The notes under the pieces are model-generated. The model ran no database searches, had not been told where the DNA came from, and saw only the letters and a program-made list of their open reading frames with translations. Source: Candidatus Uhrbacteria bacterium (GTDB lineage: Bacteria; Patescibacteriota; Patescibacteriia; UBA9934). Taken from it: a stretch of DNA of 30,406 nt. A program made the translations under genes and the position numbers. The DNA lies in assembly GCA_030688135.1 (NCBI GenBank), contig JAUYIW010000038.1, forward strand, positions 1 to 30,406, written 5' to 3'. Positions 1 through 6,535 of the stretch are shown in pieces; position 1 is the stretch's first letter, and each line of letters starts with the position of its first letter.

Positions 1-95
1 GATTTCTCCTCGCGACCTACAGACTCGTCGAAATGGTAACTTTCTACTTATTAAATGGATCAAACAAATCCTAACCTGGCAGATTGGACGACTCC

Positions 96-118
96 TCCAC
101 CCAAATTGCGTATGATCC
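96..118 (-). repeat. Interspersed repeat, inverted partner of 30370-30392
   Basis: The reverse complement of this 23-nt block matches 30370-30392 at 22 of 23 positions. The two copies lie about 30 kb apart in opposite orientation, both in noncoding DNA, so this is probably a dispersed intergenic repeat family and not a local palindrome. Confidence 0.6.
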
Positions 119-180
119 AAATTGAGCTAGCAAGCTTATCGAACTCGGCCCCATGCCAAACCGCCAGGCGACGGGACTTC

Positions 181-216
181 GCTCAGACATTCACCGGTCT
201 GGGCGATTTTCTTTTT
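181..216 (+). terminator. Rho-independent terminator
   Basis: GCTCAGAC (181-188) pairs with GTCTGGGC (197-204), including a G:U pair, around an 8-nt loop. The T-rich tail GATTTTCTTTTT follows on the plus strand. Confidence 0.65.
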
Positions 217-291
217 AACTTATATTAAAAAAACGCGATCACCCGCGTACTGCATCAGTATATCTGTATTATTTGTAAATCCGTAACGCCC

Positions 292-1236
292 TCATCTCCC
301 CGTCCTCAACTTCTTTCCCATCCTATAAAGTGAATATACAAAATGCTTTGTTGGTAAATCAAAAGTTCCAGGCATAGAAAGTCTCTCGCCTCCAAAGCCA
401 AGCTTGTAGCGAGTAATACCTGCCCAAGAATGTTTTTCATCAGCATCAATAGGAGCGATTCCCCAAAAATCAAATGCGCTCATTCCCTTTGCAATTGCAT
501 CTTCTATTAAAAACCAATGTAATGCGTACTGGGCCATAACATTTCGATGTAAATTGCTCGTTGCTCCATGTAGATATGATCTAGTACCGGCAAAATCCAT
601 AACAATGTTCATAGCGATTGGCCTGCCTTCATAAAATGCAGCTGCCAGACTTGCCTTGGCCTCACCACTGGCCATTGCCTCCAACATTGTTTTGTAATAA
701 ACCTCCGGATGAGCAATAAATTTGTCACGCTGAGTAGTCTGATCCATGAGACGAATAAAATCTTCGAACGATTCAACATTCACAAACTTACATTCGACTC
801 CTTTCTTATTAGATAAACGAATATTGTATCGAGTCTTTGACTTCATTTGAGATAATAGCTTGTCTTCGCCCATTGTAAGGTCGAGCACTAAAGTGTTCGA
901 AGGCTGAACATCGTAAACCTGAAGCATGCGTGACTCTTCGACTGGTTCTACGCGTAAAAACATAGCGTCAGGAAGCTCGGCGCGCAAAACTTCACTCTTT
1001 CGCTCCAAACTCATGCTACCAATAGGCCCCTTTGGCAAATACCAATAAAAATGCCCAAATGGTAAATCCATCTCGATTGCCTGCGCTAGCATTTCCTTAC
1101 CACCATCTTCTTTGTGAATACGCAAAACTCTTCTGCTCAAAGTGCGCTGAAATTCACCCCACTCCCATGACTGCAAAAACACCCCAAATGGCGGCGCGTG
1201 TTCTTTTACTAATTTGTTCCAGTGATTACGGTCCAC
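292..1236 (-). CDS. FemX/FemAB-like peptidoglycan bridge aminoacyltransferase
   Basis: A 314-residue protein with the look of the FemAB/FmhB family, tandem GNAT-fold enzymes that transfer an amino acid from aminoacyl-tRNA to the lipid II stem peptide at the cytoplasmic face of the membrane. Seen in the sequence: the N-terminal FLQSWEWGEF segment typical of these enzymes, a central block around AAAFYEGRPIAMN and SYLHGATSN, and a C-terminal FDFWGIAP...GFGGE...MPGTFD motif characteristic of the family. The start is GTG at 1236. On the coding strand it is preceded by a CTAACTACTAACT-like stretch without a clear Shine-Dalgarno. It lies downstream of ruvA on the same strand, separated by a 250-bp structured spacer. 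The substrate amino acid cannot be read from sequence. Confidence 0.85.
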   Translation of the reverse strand: MDRNHWNKLVKEHAPPFGVFLQSWEWGEFQRTLSRRVLRIHKEDGGKEMLAQAIEMDLPFGHFYWYLPKGPIGSMSLERKSEVLRAELPDAMFLRVEPVEESRMLQVYDVQPSNTLVLDLTMGEDKLLSQMKSKTRYNIRLSNKKGVECKFVNVESFEDFIRLMDQTTQRDKFIAHPEVYYKTMLEAMASGEAKASLAAAFYEGRPIAMNIVMDFAGTRSYLHGATSNLHRNVMAQYALHWFLIEDAIAKGMSAFDFWGIAPIDADEKHSWAGITRYKLGFGGERLSMPGTFDLPTKHFVYSLYRMGKKLRTGR

Positions 1237-1264
1237 GATAGTTAGTAGTTAGTAAAAATCGATC

Positions 1265-1410
1265 AGATCTCTCTTCCCTTGAATTACGAAACTCGATGAG
1301 ATTTGCGTGAACGGGCTGTCGATCCCCATGAACCCTACTAAAACGTAGGGAGAACGGGGGCGACGGGCGCCCGTGAACGCAAAGATCGCGAGTTTCGTAA
1401 TTCAAGATCT
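1265..1410. ncRNA. Long rod-like inverted-repeat element (unknown)
   Basis: Perfect 18-bp arms at 1278-1295 and 1389-1406 enclose further nested stems. Read on the minus strand these are TTTGCG/CGCAAA, a symmetric TTCA/TTCA internal loop, CGGGC/GCCCG, GTCG/CGAC with CCCC/GGGG, and a terminal CCCTAC/GTAGGG stem with a 6-nt loop. AGATCT occurs just outside both arms. The whole is a nearly continuous rod of about 130 nt between ruvA and the FemX gene. It could be a structured RNA, an mRNA processing or stability element, or a MITE-like repeat. No family was recognised. Confidence 0.5.
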
Positions 1411-1425
1411 CTTCAGTGTCTTGAC

Positions 1426-1470
1426 TAGCTCCTTTAGCCCATTTAGCCCTTCTAGCTCCTCTAGCTCCTC
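1426..1470. repeat. Five degenerate 9-bp tandem repeats
   Basis: Five units in exact 9-bp phase: TAGCTCCTT, TAGCCCATT, TAGCCCTTC, TAGCTCCTC, TAGCTCCTC. They lie between the 3' end of ruvA and the rod-like element, and resemble other CTA-rich low-complexity tracts in the window's intergenic DNA. Confidence 0.7.
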
Positions 1471-1487
1471 AATGCTCGCTGATGATG

Positions 1488-2024
1488 TTACCCCAGCAAT
1501 CGTAGTGCGTCTTTAATTTTCTCCTCAAGAGTATTGCCATTAACTTGTCTTATAATTTCGATGCAATGATTTCTAGGATAGCCTAGACTCATCAGAGCAT
1601 CGAGTGTGTCGGCATCTTCAATACGGTCATCCTCTTGAACCAATACTCCTTTTAATTCTAAAATGATTTTCTGTGCTGTCTTTTTTCCTACACCAGAAAT
1701 GCTAGTTAAAAATCCTAAATCACCTTTTAATATTCTGTCAGCAATGTCGTCGCGTGTTCCAACGCTTAGAATTTTTTGAGCTAGCTTTGTGCCAACGCCG
1801 GAAATATCAATTAACCTTTCGAACAACTCCTGCGTTGGCCTGTCTGTAAATCCATACAACTCTCTACGATCTTCGCGAACATAGTCATGAATATGAAGCT
1901 GAAGAGCTGTGTCAACCTCGGCATCAAATCCAACTGCAAACACTTCATAGCCAATACCTCCAACTAGCAGAACAAGTCTCCCAGGCCTAACCGATCGTAC
2001 TGCTCCTTCAAGGTAAGCTATCAT
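1488..2024 (-). CDS. ruvA: Holliday junction branch migration protein RuvA
   Basis: A 178-residue RuvA, slightly shorter than the roughly 200-residue norm. RuvA binds the four-way junction as a tetramer and loads the RuvB motor during recombination. The N-terminal OB-fold (MIAYLEGAVRSV...GGIGYEVFAV) is followed by the two helix-hairpin-helix motifs, ISGVGTKLAQKIL and ISGVGKKTAQKIILELK, which contact the DNA backbone. The C-terminal domain (DALMSLGY...ALRLLG) that contacts RuvB is present and compact. The gene lies 29 bp downstream of the HD-domain gene on the same strand, suggesting co-transcription. Confidence 0.97.
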   Translation of the reverse strand: MIAYLEGAVRSVRPGRLVLLVGGIGYEVFAVGFDAEVDTALQLHIHDYVREDRRELYGFTDRPTQELFERLIDISGVGTKLAQKILSVGTRDDIADRILKGDLGFLTSISGVGKKTAQKIILELKGVLVQEDDRIEDADTLDALMSLGYPRNHCIEIIRQVNGNTLEEKIKDALRLLG

Positions 2025-2053
2025 AAGTGATTATCGATGTTCATCTTCTCATG

Positions 2054-3283
2054 CTAAGGGTTCCGGGTCAACAGAAGACGAGCTTTATTAAGACGTCCTG
2101 CCATTTCGCTCGTATGTTCTCCAAAGTCGATTTCTTGAGTCTGGTCATGTGCCAAAGCAAAAACCTTATCCATTACGCCTGCGCGATTTGGTCCAAATGG
2201 AATTTGCAAAATACTAAATACTTCATCTGCCGACAAACCAGAGCTTAAAAGATACTTTCTTATTCTCTCTTTTTCCGCCTGCTTAATTCTCGCTCTGCGC
2301 GCCTCACCTCTTTGTGGAGCCACAATCTCTTCGGCAAGTAAAAAATTTAGTATAGATTTAAAGTCAGTATTAAAAACACCTTCCTTATACTGAAGGCTTC
2401 CGACAGTCGCATCTAAGAATAGTGCGGCAACAAGTAAATCAAGAGCATCGTCGGCATCGAAACCTGCCTTATTAGCACGAGCTTTCATAAGCTCAAATTT
2501 TGAAAGATCGGGCGAATCTTTAAAGAAAGAAATTGCGTCCATGTGATTCCTTACTAACCATGTAAGCATTGCTCTGTCGCGCTCGGTCAGTCGATAAATA
2601 TCAGCGACCGCCTCACGAGCTTCTAAAAACTTATCACTCGCCCCAACGCGAGCATGACCGGAATAATGAACTTCAATTTCATACTCATCAAAAAACTTGG
2701 CGCATACTTGCCGGTTAGACAAATTTGAATGCTTTGTAAAAAATGCTCTGTATAGTTTTAAATACCTATACATCTCCTCTTCACTTGCCTCGCGCCTTGA
2801 ACGTCGCTTGTTTTGTTTAAATCCCTCTGCCTCTCCCTTGGAGCCCTTAGGTGTATCGGTCCATACAGTTACGGTTTTGCCAATATCATGAACAAGCGCA
2901 AAAGCAATTAACGTAGCTGCATTTTCACAAATAATCTCTTCCAATTCCGTAACCTCAAATTGAAGATTTTTGTACCTAGCAAACTCATCAATATTCCAAA
3001 GCTTCGCACCCGACTGTAGAGCTATAACACCTGCAATAATTCTCGTCACATGATCCGCAAGTGTTGAACCCTCGCTATGCCACTTTGCTGACTGGGGAAT
3101 AGAGCTAAACTGAGCAACAGCATAGACTTTATTCTGAACACCAATAAGCGTCTCACGTGCCTGTTTCCAAACACCTAGCTCCAATACGTTGCCTTCCAGC
3201 CAATCAATAAAATACATTGGGTCTTTTACTTTACTGGCTTTTGCTTGTAAATCTTCAAACATACTAATTATTGATTCATTCAA
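2054..3283 (-). CDS. HD-domain protein resembling the CCA-enzyme HD half
   Basis: A 409-residue protein carrying an HD-superfamily metal-dependent phosphohydrolase core. WHSEGSTLADHV (residues about 68-79) supplies the first histidine and LVHDIGK (about 132-138) the HD doublet, with a later RNHMDAI segment. The pattern recalls the HD domain of tRNA nucleotidyltransferase/poly(A) polymerase proteins, but no nucleotidyltransferase domain precedes it. A helical C-terminal half rich in K, R and E follows. Function is unknown; a 2',3'-cyclic phosphodiesterase/phosphatase or nucleotide phosphohydrolase role is possible. An in-frame ATG seven codons downstream (MFEDLQ) is an alternative start. It sits directly upstream of ruvA and is likely co-transcribed with it. 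Confidence 0.75.
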   Translation of the reverse strand: MNESIISMFEDLQAKASKVKDPMYFIDWLEGNVLELGVWKQARETLIGVQNKVYAVAQFSSIPQSAKWHSEGSTLADHVTRIIAGVIALQSGAKLWNIDEFARYKNLQFEVTELEEIICENAATLIAFALVHDIGKTVTVWTDTPKGSKGEAEGFKQNKRRSRREASEEEMYRYLKLYRAFFTKHSNLSNRQVCAKFFDEYEIEVHYSGHARVGASDKFLEAREAVADIYRLTERDRAMLTWLVRNHMDAISFFKDSPDLSKFELMKARANKAGFDADDALDLLVAALFLDATVGSLQYKEGVFNTDFKSILNFLLAEEIVAPQRGEARRARIKQAEKERIRKYLLSSGLSADEVFSILQIPFGPNRAGVMDKVFALAHDQTQEIDFGEHTSEMAGRLNKARLLLTRNP

Positions 3284-3325
3284 TTATACCAAAAACTACA
3301 GATCTCGTCCGAAATTTATGAAAAG

Positions 3326-3347
3326 CAAAAACGGCTAGTTTTAGCCA
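3326..3347 (-). terminator. Minus-strand terminator downstream of the TrmB-like gene
   Basis: On the minus strand a GGCTA/TAGCC stem with a 4-nt loop is followed by GTTTTTGCTTTT. Minus-strand transcripts from the TrmB-like gene would run antisense through the whole RNA gene at 3410-3752 before ending here. Confidence 0.5.
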
Positions 3348-3374
3348 CTTTTATAAAACGCTGCCCTTTGGCCA

Positions 3375-3403
3375 TTGACAAAACCATGTATTTATGGTAG
3401 ATT
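3375..3403 (+). promoter_or_regulatory. Sigma70-like promoter for the structured RNA
   Basis: A perfect TTGACA -35 (3375-3380), a 17-bp spacer and TAGATT as -10 (3398-3403). The predicted start is near 3410. It faces away from the HD gene and toward a terminator at 3715-3752 with no convincing protein gene between. Confidence 0.75.
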
Positions 3404-3440
3404 ACTCCCTTCGTGGAAAGCGAGGAAGGAGGAAGAATGA

Positions 3441-3512
3441 ATGGTTAATGGTCCGAAAGATCTTGAAAACGATATATTCATTCTTTGCGCTCGAGACTCT
3501 GTCTCGCGCTAA
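3441..3512 (+). CDS. Possible 23-residue leader peptide
   Basis: ATG at 3441 opens a 23-codon frame ending in TAA, with AGGAGG at 3427-3432 exactly 8 nt upstream. The peptide begins MVNGPKDLEND. It lies inside the structured RNA and overlaps its first long helix, so translation and folding would be mutually exclusive. An alternative ATG at 3437 gives only MNG. There is no homology evidence. Confidence 0.2.
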   Translation: MVNGPKDLENDIFILCARDSVSR

Positions 3513-3714
3513 TACCCGATTATCGCAATCGGATGAAACTGAGCAGTAAATCGCTCGTTTAGGTGGAGCTGTACTACTACCGCATAAACCCGATTAAAAT
3601 CTGAACCGAGCTAATGCGCGTTGCACAATTTGCACCCTTTGGCTTCGATAGTCCCCCCCCCTCTGCGACTCTTATGGAGTCGTACGGAAACAACATTTTA
3701 ACCCTTTCTTACTT

Positions 3715-3752
3715 GGCCGGCTCGTATTACACGAGTTCGGCCACTTTTTTTT
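3715..3752 (+). terminator. Strong rho-independent terminator
   Basis: GGCCGgCTCGT pairs with ACGAGttCGGCC around the 5-nt loop ATTAC, followed by AC and eight T residues on the plus strand. The T-run overlaps the last codons of the convergent TrmB-like gene. Confidence 0.85.
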
Positions 3753-4494
3753 ATTTTACTCCCGCTGAATTCCATGTGGCCATAAATAACGCGCGCATTG
3801 TGTTTGAAAAAATTTGGCTTTCTACAATTACTACCTCAATGTCACCTAAGAACTTTATGAAAGCTATGCGGTTGCTATAGATCCAAATGTCGCCTTCAAA
3901 ATCTAAAACTGGATCTTTTAACTTTCTATAAGCAGTTTTAGAATTAGGATTTCGAAGCTCTCCAGTGTAAAGCATTTTAATTGGAATCTTTTTATATTCC
4001 TCAGCGCTACGAAGGGCAAGTAGAAGTTTTTCATCAAGTGCAGAATACACTACGTCAATGTTTGCAAACTCTAAAAGCTCTTTTGCTTTTACAATTTGCG
4101 TATCACGGAATAGCGCCAGTATCCCTTCTTCACCCTCAAAGTATCTAACGCGTGGCCTGTCGCCAGCCTGTATTACTCGGAGTTCCGGAACCATTTGTTT
4201 TAAAGCCCCAAGCTGACCCCTCATTCCGTCTAGTCTATTTTTGAAATATTTATCTAACTTTTCCGGGTCTTCTGCAGTGTAAAGTGTCTTCTTCCCTTTT
4301 TCAAAAGTGCTCGCAAGCCCCTTCTTTTGCAGTGTAGCAATAATATCGTAAGCTGCCGTTCTTGAAACCGCTGCTTTTTTTGCAATAACTTGAACGCTTG
4401 AAGAACCAAGTTCTAACATAGTCAAATAAACTCTTGACTCTGTTTCGCTAAGCCCTAATTCAATAAGCACTGTTTTAATTTTTGACACTGACAT
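3751..4494 (-). CDS. TrmB-family transcriptional regulator
   Basis: A protein of about 247 residues starting MSVSKIKTVL. The N-terminal 70 residues form a winged helix of the TrmB type: LIELGLSETESRVYLTMLELGSS, then AKKAAVSRTAAYDIIATLQKKGL as the recognition region, followed by a coiled linker (YFKNRLDGMRGQLGALKQM). The C-terminal 130 residues look like the TrmB/PLD-like effector domain (YFEGEEGILALFRDT...), but no ligand can be assigned. I chose the start at 4494 because an AAGGA lies just upstream and the 14 extra residues of the longer ORF translate low-complexity intergenic DNA. It lies convergent to the structured RNA, whose terminator overlaps its 3' end. Confidence 0.8.
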   Translation of the reverse strand: MSVSKIKTVLIELGLSETESRVYLTMLELGSSSVQVIAKKAAVSRTAAYDIIATLQKKGLASTFEKGKKTLYTAEDPEKLDKYFKNRLDGMRGQLGALKQMVPELRVIQAGDRPRVRYFEGEEGILALFRDTQIVKAKELLEFANIDVVYSALDEKLLLALRSAEEYKKIPIKMLYTGELRNPNSKTAYRKLKDPVLDFEGDIWIYSNRIAFIKFLGDIEVVIVESQIFSNTMRALFMATWNSAGVK

Positions 4495-4595
4495 ATCCTT
4501 AAAATTATCAATTACCAAATACCAATTTCCAATCAACTAAGCCTTGCCAAATATTTGACTGATAATTAATGGCTCGTTCCTTGGTCATTATTTAC

Positions 4596-5429
4596 TTATT
4601 GTACAACAATTTCTAGCACCTCGTCGAGGTTAGGCAAAGGTTCTTCATCTGTTAAAATGCCCCAACAGCGGTCATGCCCAAATGTAAAACCGCCAAATTT
4701 TTCATGAAGATCTTTAGCGCTATCTGAGTCCTGCACGTACATTCTTCGTTTACCCTGAATGATAATTGCCGGCGTGGGTTTCTCAAACTCTTTGGCTATA
4801 ATAAATGAAATGGCGTCTCGAATGCTGCTCTTATCTTCGTCGCTGTGAATTATAATCACCCCATCGCGTTCCTCGCGTGACTCCCAGGCAACCTGCGCGG
4901 CCTCTTCTTCACGCGCGCGCCGGTCTTGTCCAAGTTCCAAAGTAAGTTTTCTGTAATATTCAATTACCTTACGTCTTTTTTCTCCATTATAGCCAGCTTT
5001 GGGTAACTCCCAAAGAAATCCTCGATCAATCACGCCTACGCCTCGAACCATATCAGAATCAAACCCAAAATCACTAAGCATCGCATCTGTTACATTAAAC
5101 AAATCAATGAACTGCTCAAGTGAACTCTTGTCCCGCATGCGATCTAAATCATCGTAACGATGATGATCAATTATTATCACATTAAGCCCTTGCTCCTCCA
5201 ACTCTTTTTCTGCACCTATGCCTGGCAGCTCCACAATTACCAATGTTTGTGCCTCAGGATTTTCATCCATAACGCGCGCTAGCAGGTTTTTCTCCCTGTC
5301 GAGCTTTGCTCCATGAGGTTGACCTGATATTACTGTTGCAAGCCCCAATTTTTCGGCAATCATTAAAATCATGAGAGATTCTTCATCATTTCGAGGGCAA
5401 ATAAGTACTGTTTTTGAGATGTCTATCAT
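4596..5429 (-). CDS. DHH-superfamily phosphoesterase-like protein
   Basis: A 277-residue protein with the DHH signature IIIDHHRYDDLDR at about residues 84-96 and an N-terminal Rossmann-like strand (TVLICPRNDEESLMIL...) typical of DHH phosphoesterases such as RecJ, NrnA and c-di-AMP phosphodiesterases. The C-terminal half (DGVIIIHSDEDKSS...KFGGFTFGHDRCWGIL) could correspond to the substrate-binding DHHA1-type domain, although the canonical GGGH motif is replaced by GGFTFGHDR. The N-terminal aspartate cluster of active enzymes is incomplete (PRNDEES), so activity is uncertain. No Shine-Dalgarno is visible upstream of the ATG. Confidence 0.7.
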   Translation of the reverse strand: MIDISKTVLICPRNDEESLMILMIAEKLGLATVISGQPHGAKLDREKNLLARVMDENPEAQTLVIVELPGIGAEKELEEQGLNVIIIDHHRYDDLDRMRDKSSLEQFIDLFNVTDAMLSDFGFDSDMVRGVGVIDRGFLWELPKAGYNGEKRRKVIEYYRKLTLELGQDRRAREEEAAQVAWESREERDGVIIIHSDEDKSSIRDAISFIIAKEFEKPTPAIIIQGKRRMYVQDSDSAKDLHEKFGGFTFGHDRCWGILTDEEPLPNLDEVLEIVVQ

Positions 5430-5480
5430 ACGAAGCGTATTGTATCATGAACCATTAAGAAATATCGAAACAAAATTCAA

Positions 5481-5516
5481 AAAGAAAAATGCCCGGCATG
5501 CTTTTGCATACCGGAC
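5481..5516 (-). terminator. Terminator of the GC-rich orphan gene
   Basis: On the minus strand TCCGGTATGC pairs with GCATGCCGGG (with wobble pairs) around AAAA and is followed by CATTTTTCTTTTT. It lies about 20 bp past the stop codon of the gene ending at 5537. Confidence 0.8.
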
Positions 5517-5536
5517 AAAGATTCAAACCTCAAAAC

Positions 5537-6298
5537 TCATTTGACCACTTCCGCGGCGCGACCCCCGCAGTCGTCACAATCGACCGACAGACCCTCGGGC
5601 CCGTACCTGCAGACGCACACGCGGCCGTGGAACTCGTAGGCACCCAAGGCACCGGAGCCGGAATTGGTCCGGTAGCGAGTACGCAACCACGTCAAGGTGG
5701 CCTGATCCAGCATCTCGCCGGTTTCAGCCTTGTGCGCGCACCAGACAATCACATACTCCTCAATGGAAAGAAGGGTGATTTTTTTGGTGAGCGTATTACA
5801 GCTCGTTTTGAGCCTGGGGCACTCCTTTTGCACTTCGGCCCAGAACCAGTAACCGGTCTCTACAGGCTCCCAGCCGACCTTCTCGCGCTCAGCCTCGTCG
5901 GTGACCGTCCAATGGTCTTCCTGCCCCACGGCGGTCATAAAGGCCTCGTAGGACACCTCGCTGGTGGCTGGGCGGTAGAACAGTAACTTGCCGACCTTGG
6001 CTCGACGGTCAAACTCGCGGTTCGACACTGCCTTGCCACCAATGGTAGGAACCGGAACTTCAATCTCGAACCCGAGCTCGTTGTACCACCTCTGAAACCA
6101 CGCGCAGCGCTCTTCGGCCAGGTTGCGCTTCTTGACCTGACGCTTTTCTACCGAGTCAACTCCGGTAATAATTGCCTGAAGCCTCGGTGAAGCGAACTCG
6201 AACGCTACTGTTCCAGAAAGCACACGCTTTACCAGCTCGCTCGCCTGCCTACGAATGGCAAGCTCCTGTTCGTCTGTAACAGCTTCTTTCCTGTTCAT
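5537..6298 (-). CDS. GC-rich hypothetical protein with glycine/cysteine-rich tail
   Basis: A 253-residue protein starting MNRKEAVTDEQELAIRRQAS, preceded by AGGGAGA with 7-nt spacing. That start is preferred over a longer ORF from 6397, which would overlap the promoter. No domain was recognised. The N-terminal region is helical and charged, the middle contains a TLTKKITLLSIEEYVIVWCAHKAETGEML segment, and the last 45 residues are rich in G, Y, R, C, V and D (GALGAYEFHGRVCVCRYGPE...). Base composition is visibly richer in GC than its neighbours, as in the DGR target gene at 27527-28147. It is monocistronic: own promoter, roughly 110-nt leader, own terminator. The tail resembles C-terminal lectin-like or variable domains only in composition, and no template repeat for it lies in this window. 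It may be horizontally acquired. Confidence 0.7.
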   Translation of the reverse strand: MNRKEAVTDEQELAIRRQASELVKRVLSGTVAFEFASPRLQAIITGVDSVEKRQVKKRNLAEERCAWFQRWYNELGFEIEVPVPTIGGKAVSNREFDRRAKVGKLLFYRPATSEVSYEAFMTAVGQEDHWTVTDEAEREKVGWEPVETGYWFWAEVQKECPRLKTSCNTLTKKITLLSIEEYVIVWCAHKAETGEMLDQATLTWLRTRYRTNSGSGALGAYEFHGRVCVCRYGPEGLSVDCDDCGGRAAEVVK

Positions 6299-6413
6299 GA
6301 CGTCATCTCCCTGTTGAATTGATGTCAAAATGACTCCAAAGAGTCGTGACACCGGATGAGCTCTTCCAATACGCACCACGCACACTGGTTGGAGCAAAGA
6401 ACATTGGAGAAGA

Positions 6414-6442
6414 ATAATAGTACAAATGAACCTTTATGTCAA
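6414..6442 (-). promoter_or_regulatory. Promoter of the GC-rich orphan gene
   Basis: Reading the minus strand: TTGACA (6437-6442), a 17-bp spacer, then TATTAT (6414-6419). The predicted start is near 6407, leaving a leader of about 108 nt that contains a GACTC/GAGTC hairpin. The DGR target gene has the same promoter form. Confidence 0.75.
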
Positions 6443-6464
6443 GCCCGCTTGGCTTAAATTAGCC

Positions 6465-6490
6465 AAAACGAGCCGTGGGGGCTCGTTTTT
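6465..6490. terminator. Bidirectional terminator after ileS
   Basis: AAAACGAGCC (6465-6474) and GGCTCGTTTTT (6480-6490) form a hairpin with A- and T-tracts on both sides. It can end ileS on the minus strand and also acts in the plus direction. It lies 46 bp past the ileS stop. Confidence 0.75.
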
Positions 6491-6535
6491 CATCTGCGTA
6501 AATCTGTAGCACTTCAATTCTATGCAATATTAGGC

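Larger units (their letters stand above)
1..291. other. Left-edge intergenic region, no protein gene seen
   Basis: No credible ORF is seen. The stretch holds an interspersed repeat at 96-118 and ends in a plus-strand terminator hairpin at 181-216, so a transcript entering from the left of the window (possibly an RNA gene) seems to end here. It converges on the minus-strand FemX-like gene that stops at 292. I could not match the sequence to a known RNA family by eye. Confidence 0.4.
3410..3752 (+). ncRNA. Candidate structured RNA gene, about 340 nt
   Basis: The interval is framed by a strong promoter and a strong terminator and is dense in potential helices: AGAATGAAT with ATTCATTCT (9 bp, near 3434 and 3474), CGAGAC/GTCTCG, CCGAT/ATCGG around a 7-nt loop, CGCAT/ATGCG, and CGACTC/GAGTCG. 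The length is in the range of RNase P RNA or tmRNA. However, I do not see the RNase P GAGGAAAGTCC block, nor the tmRNA ends (5' GGGGCTGA-like, 3' T-arm plus CCA). A short ORF behind a good Shine-Dalgarno lies in its 5' part. It is best treated as an unassigned RNA; a divergent housekeeping RNA remains possible. Confidence 0.6.

Noticed and set aside
3410..3752. Assignment as RNase P RNA or tmRNA
   Set aside because: The length fits, but the GAGGAAAGTCC core, a tRNA-like 3' end and a tag-like ORF were not found by eye. The class is left open.
3614..3880. An 88-codon plus-strand ORF
   Set aside because: It spans the terminator of the structured RNA and the antisense of the TrmB-like gene, and the encoded sequence is low complexity.
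5489..5986. A 165-codon plus-strand ORF
   Set aside because: It is antisense to the GC-rich orphan gene, which has its own promoter, ribosome-binding site and terminator. High GC makes long shadow frames likely.
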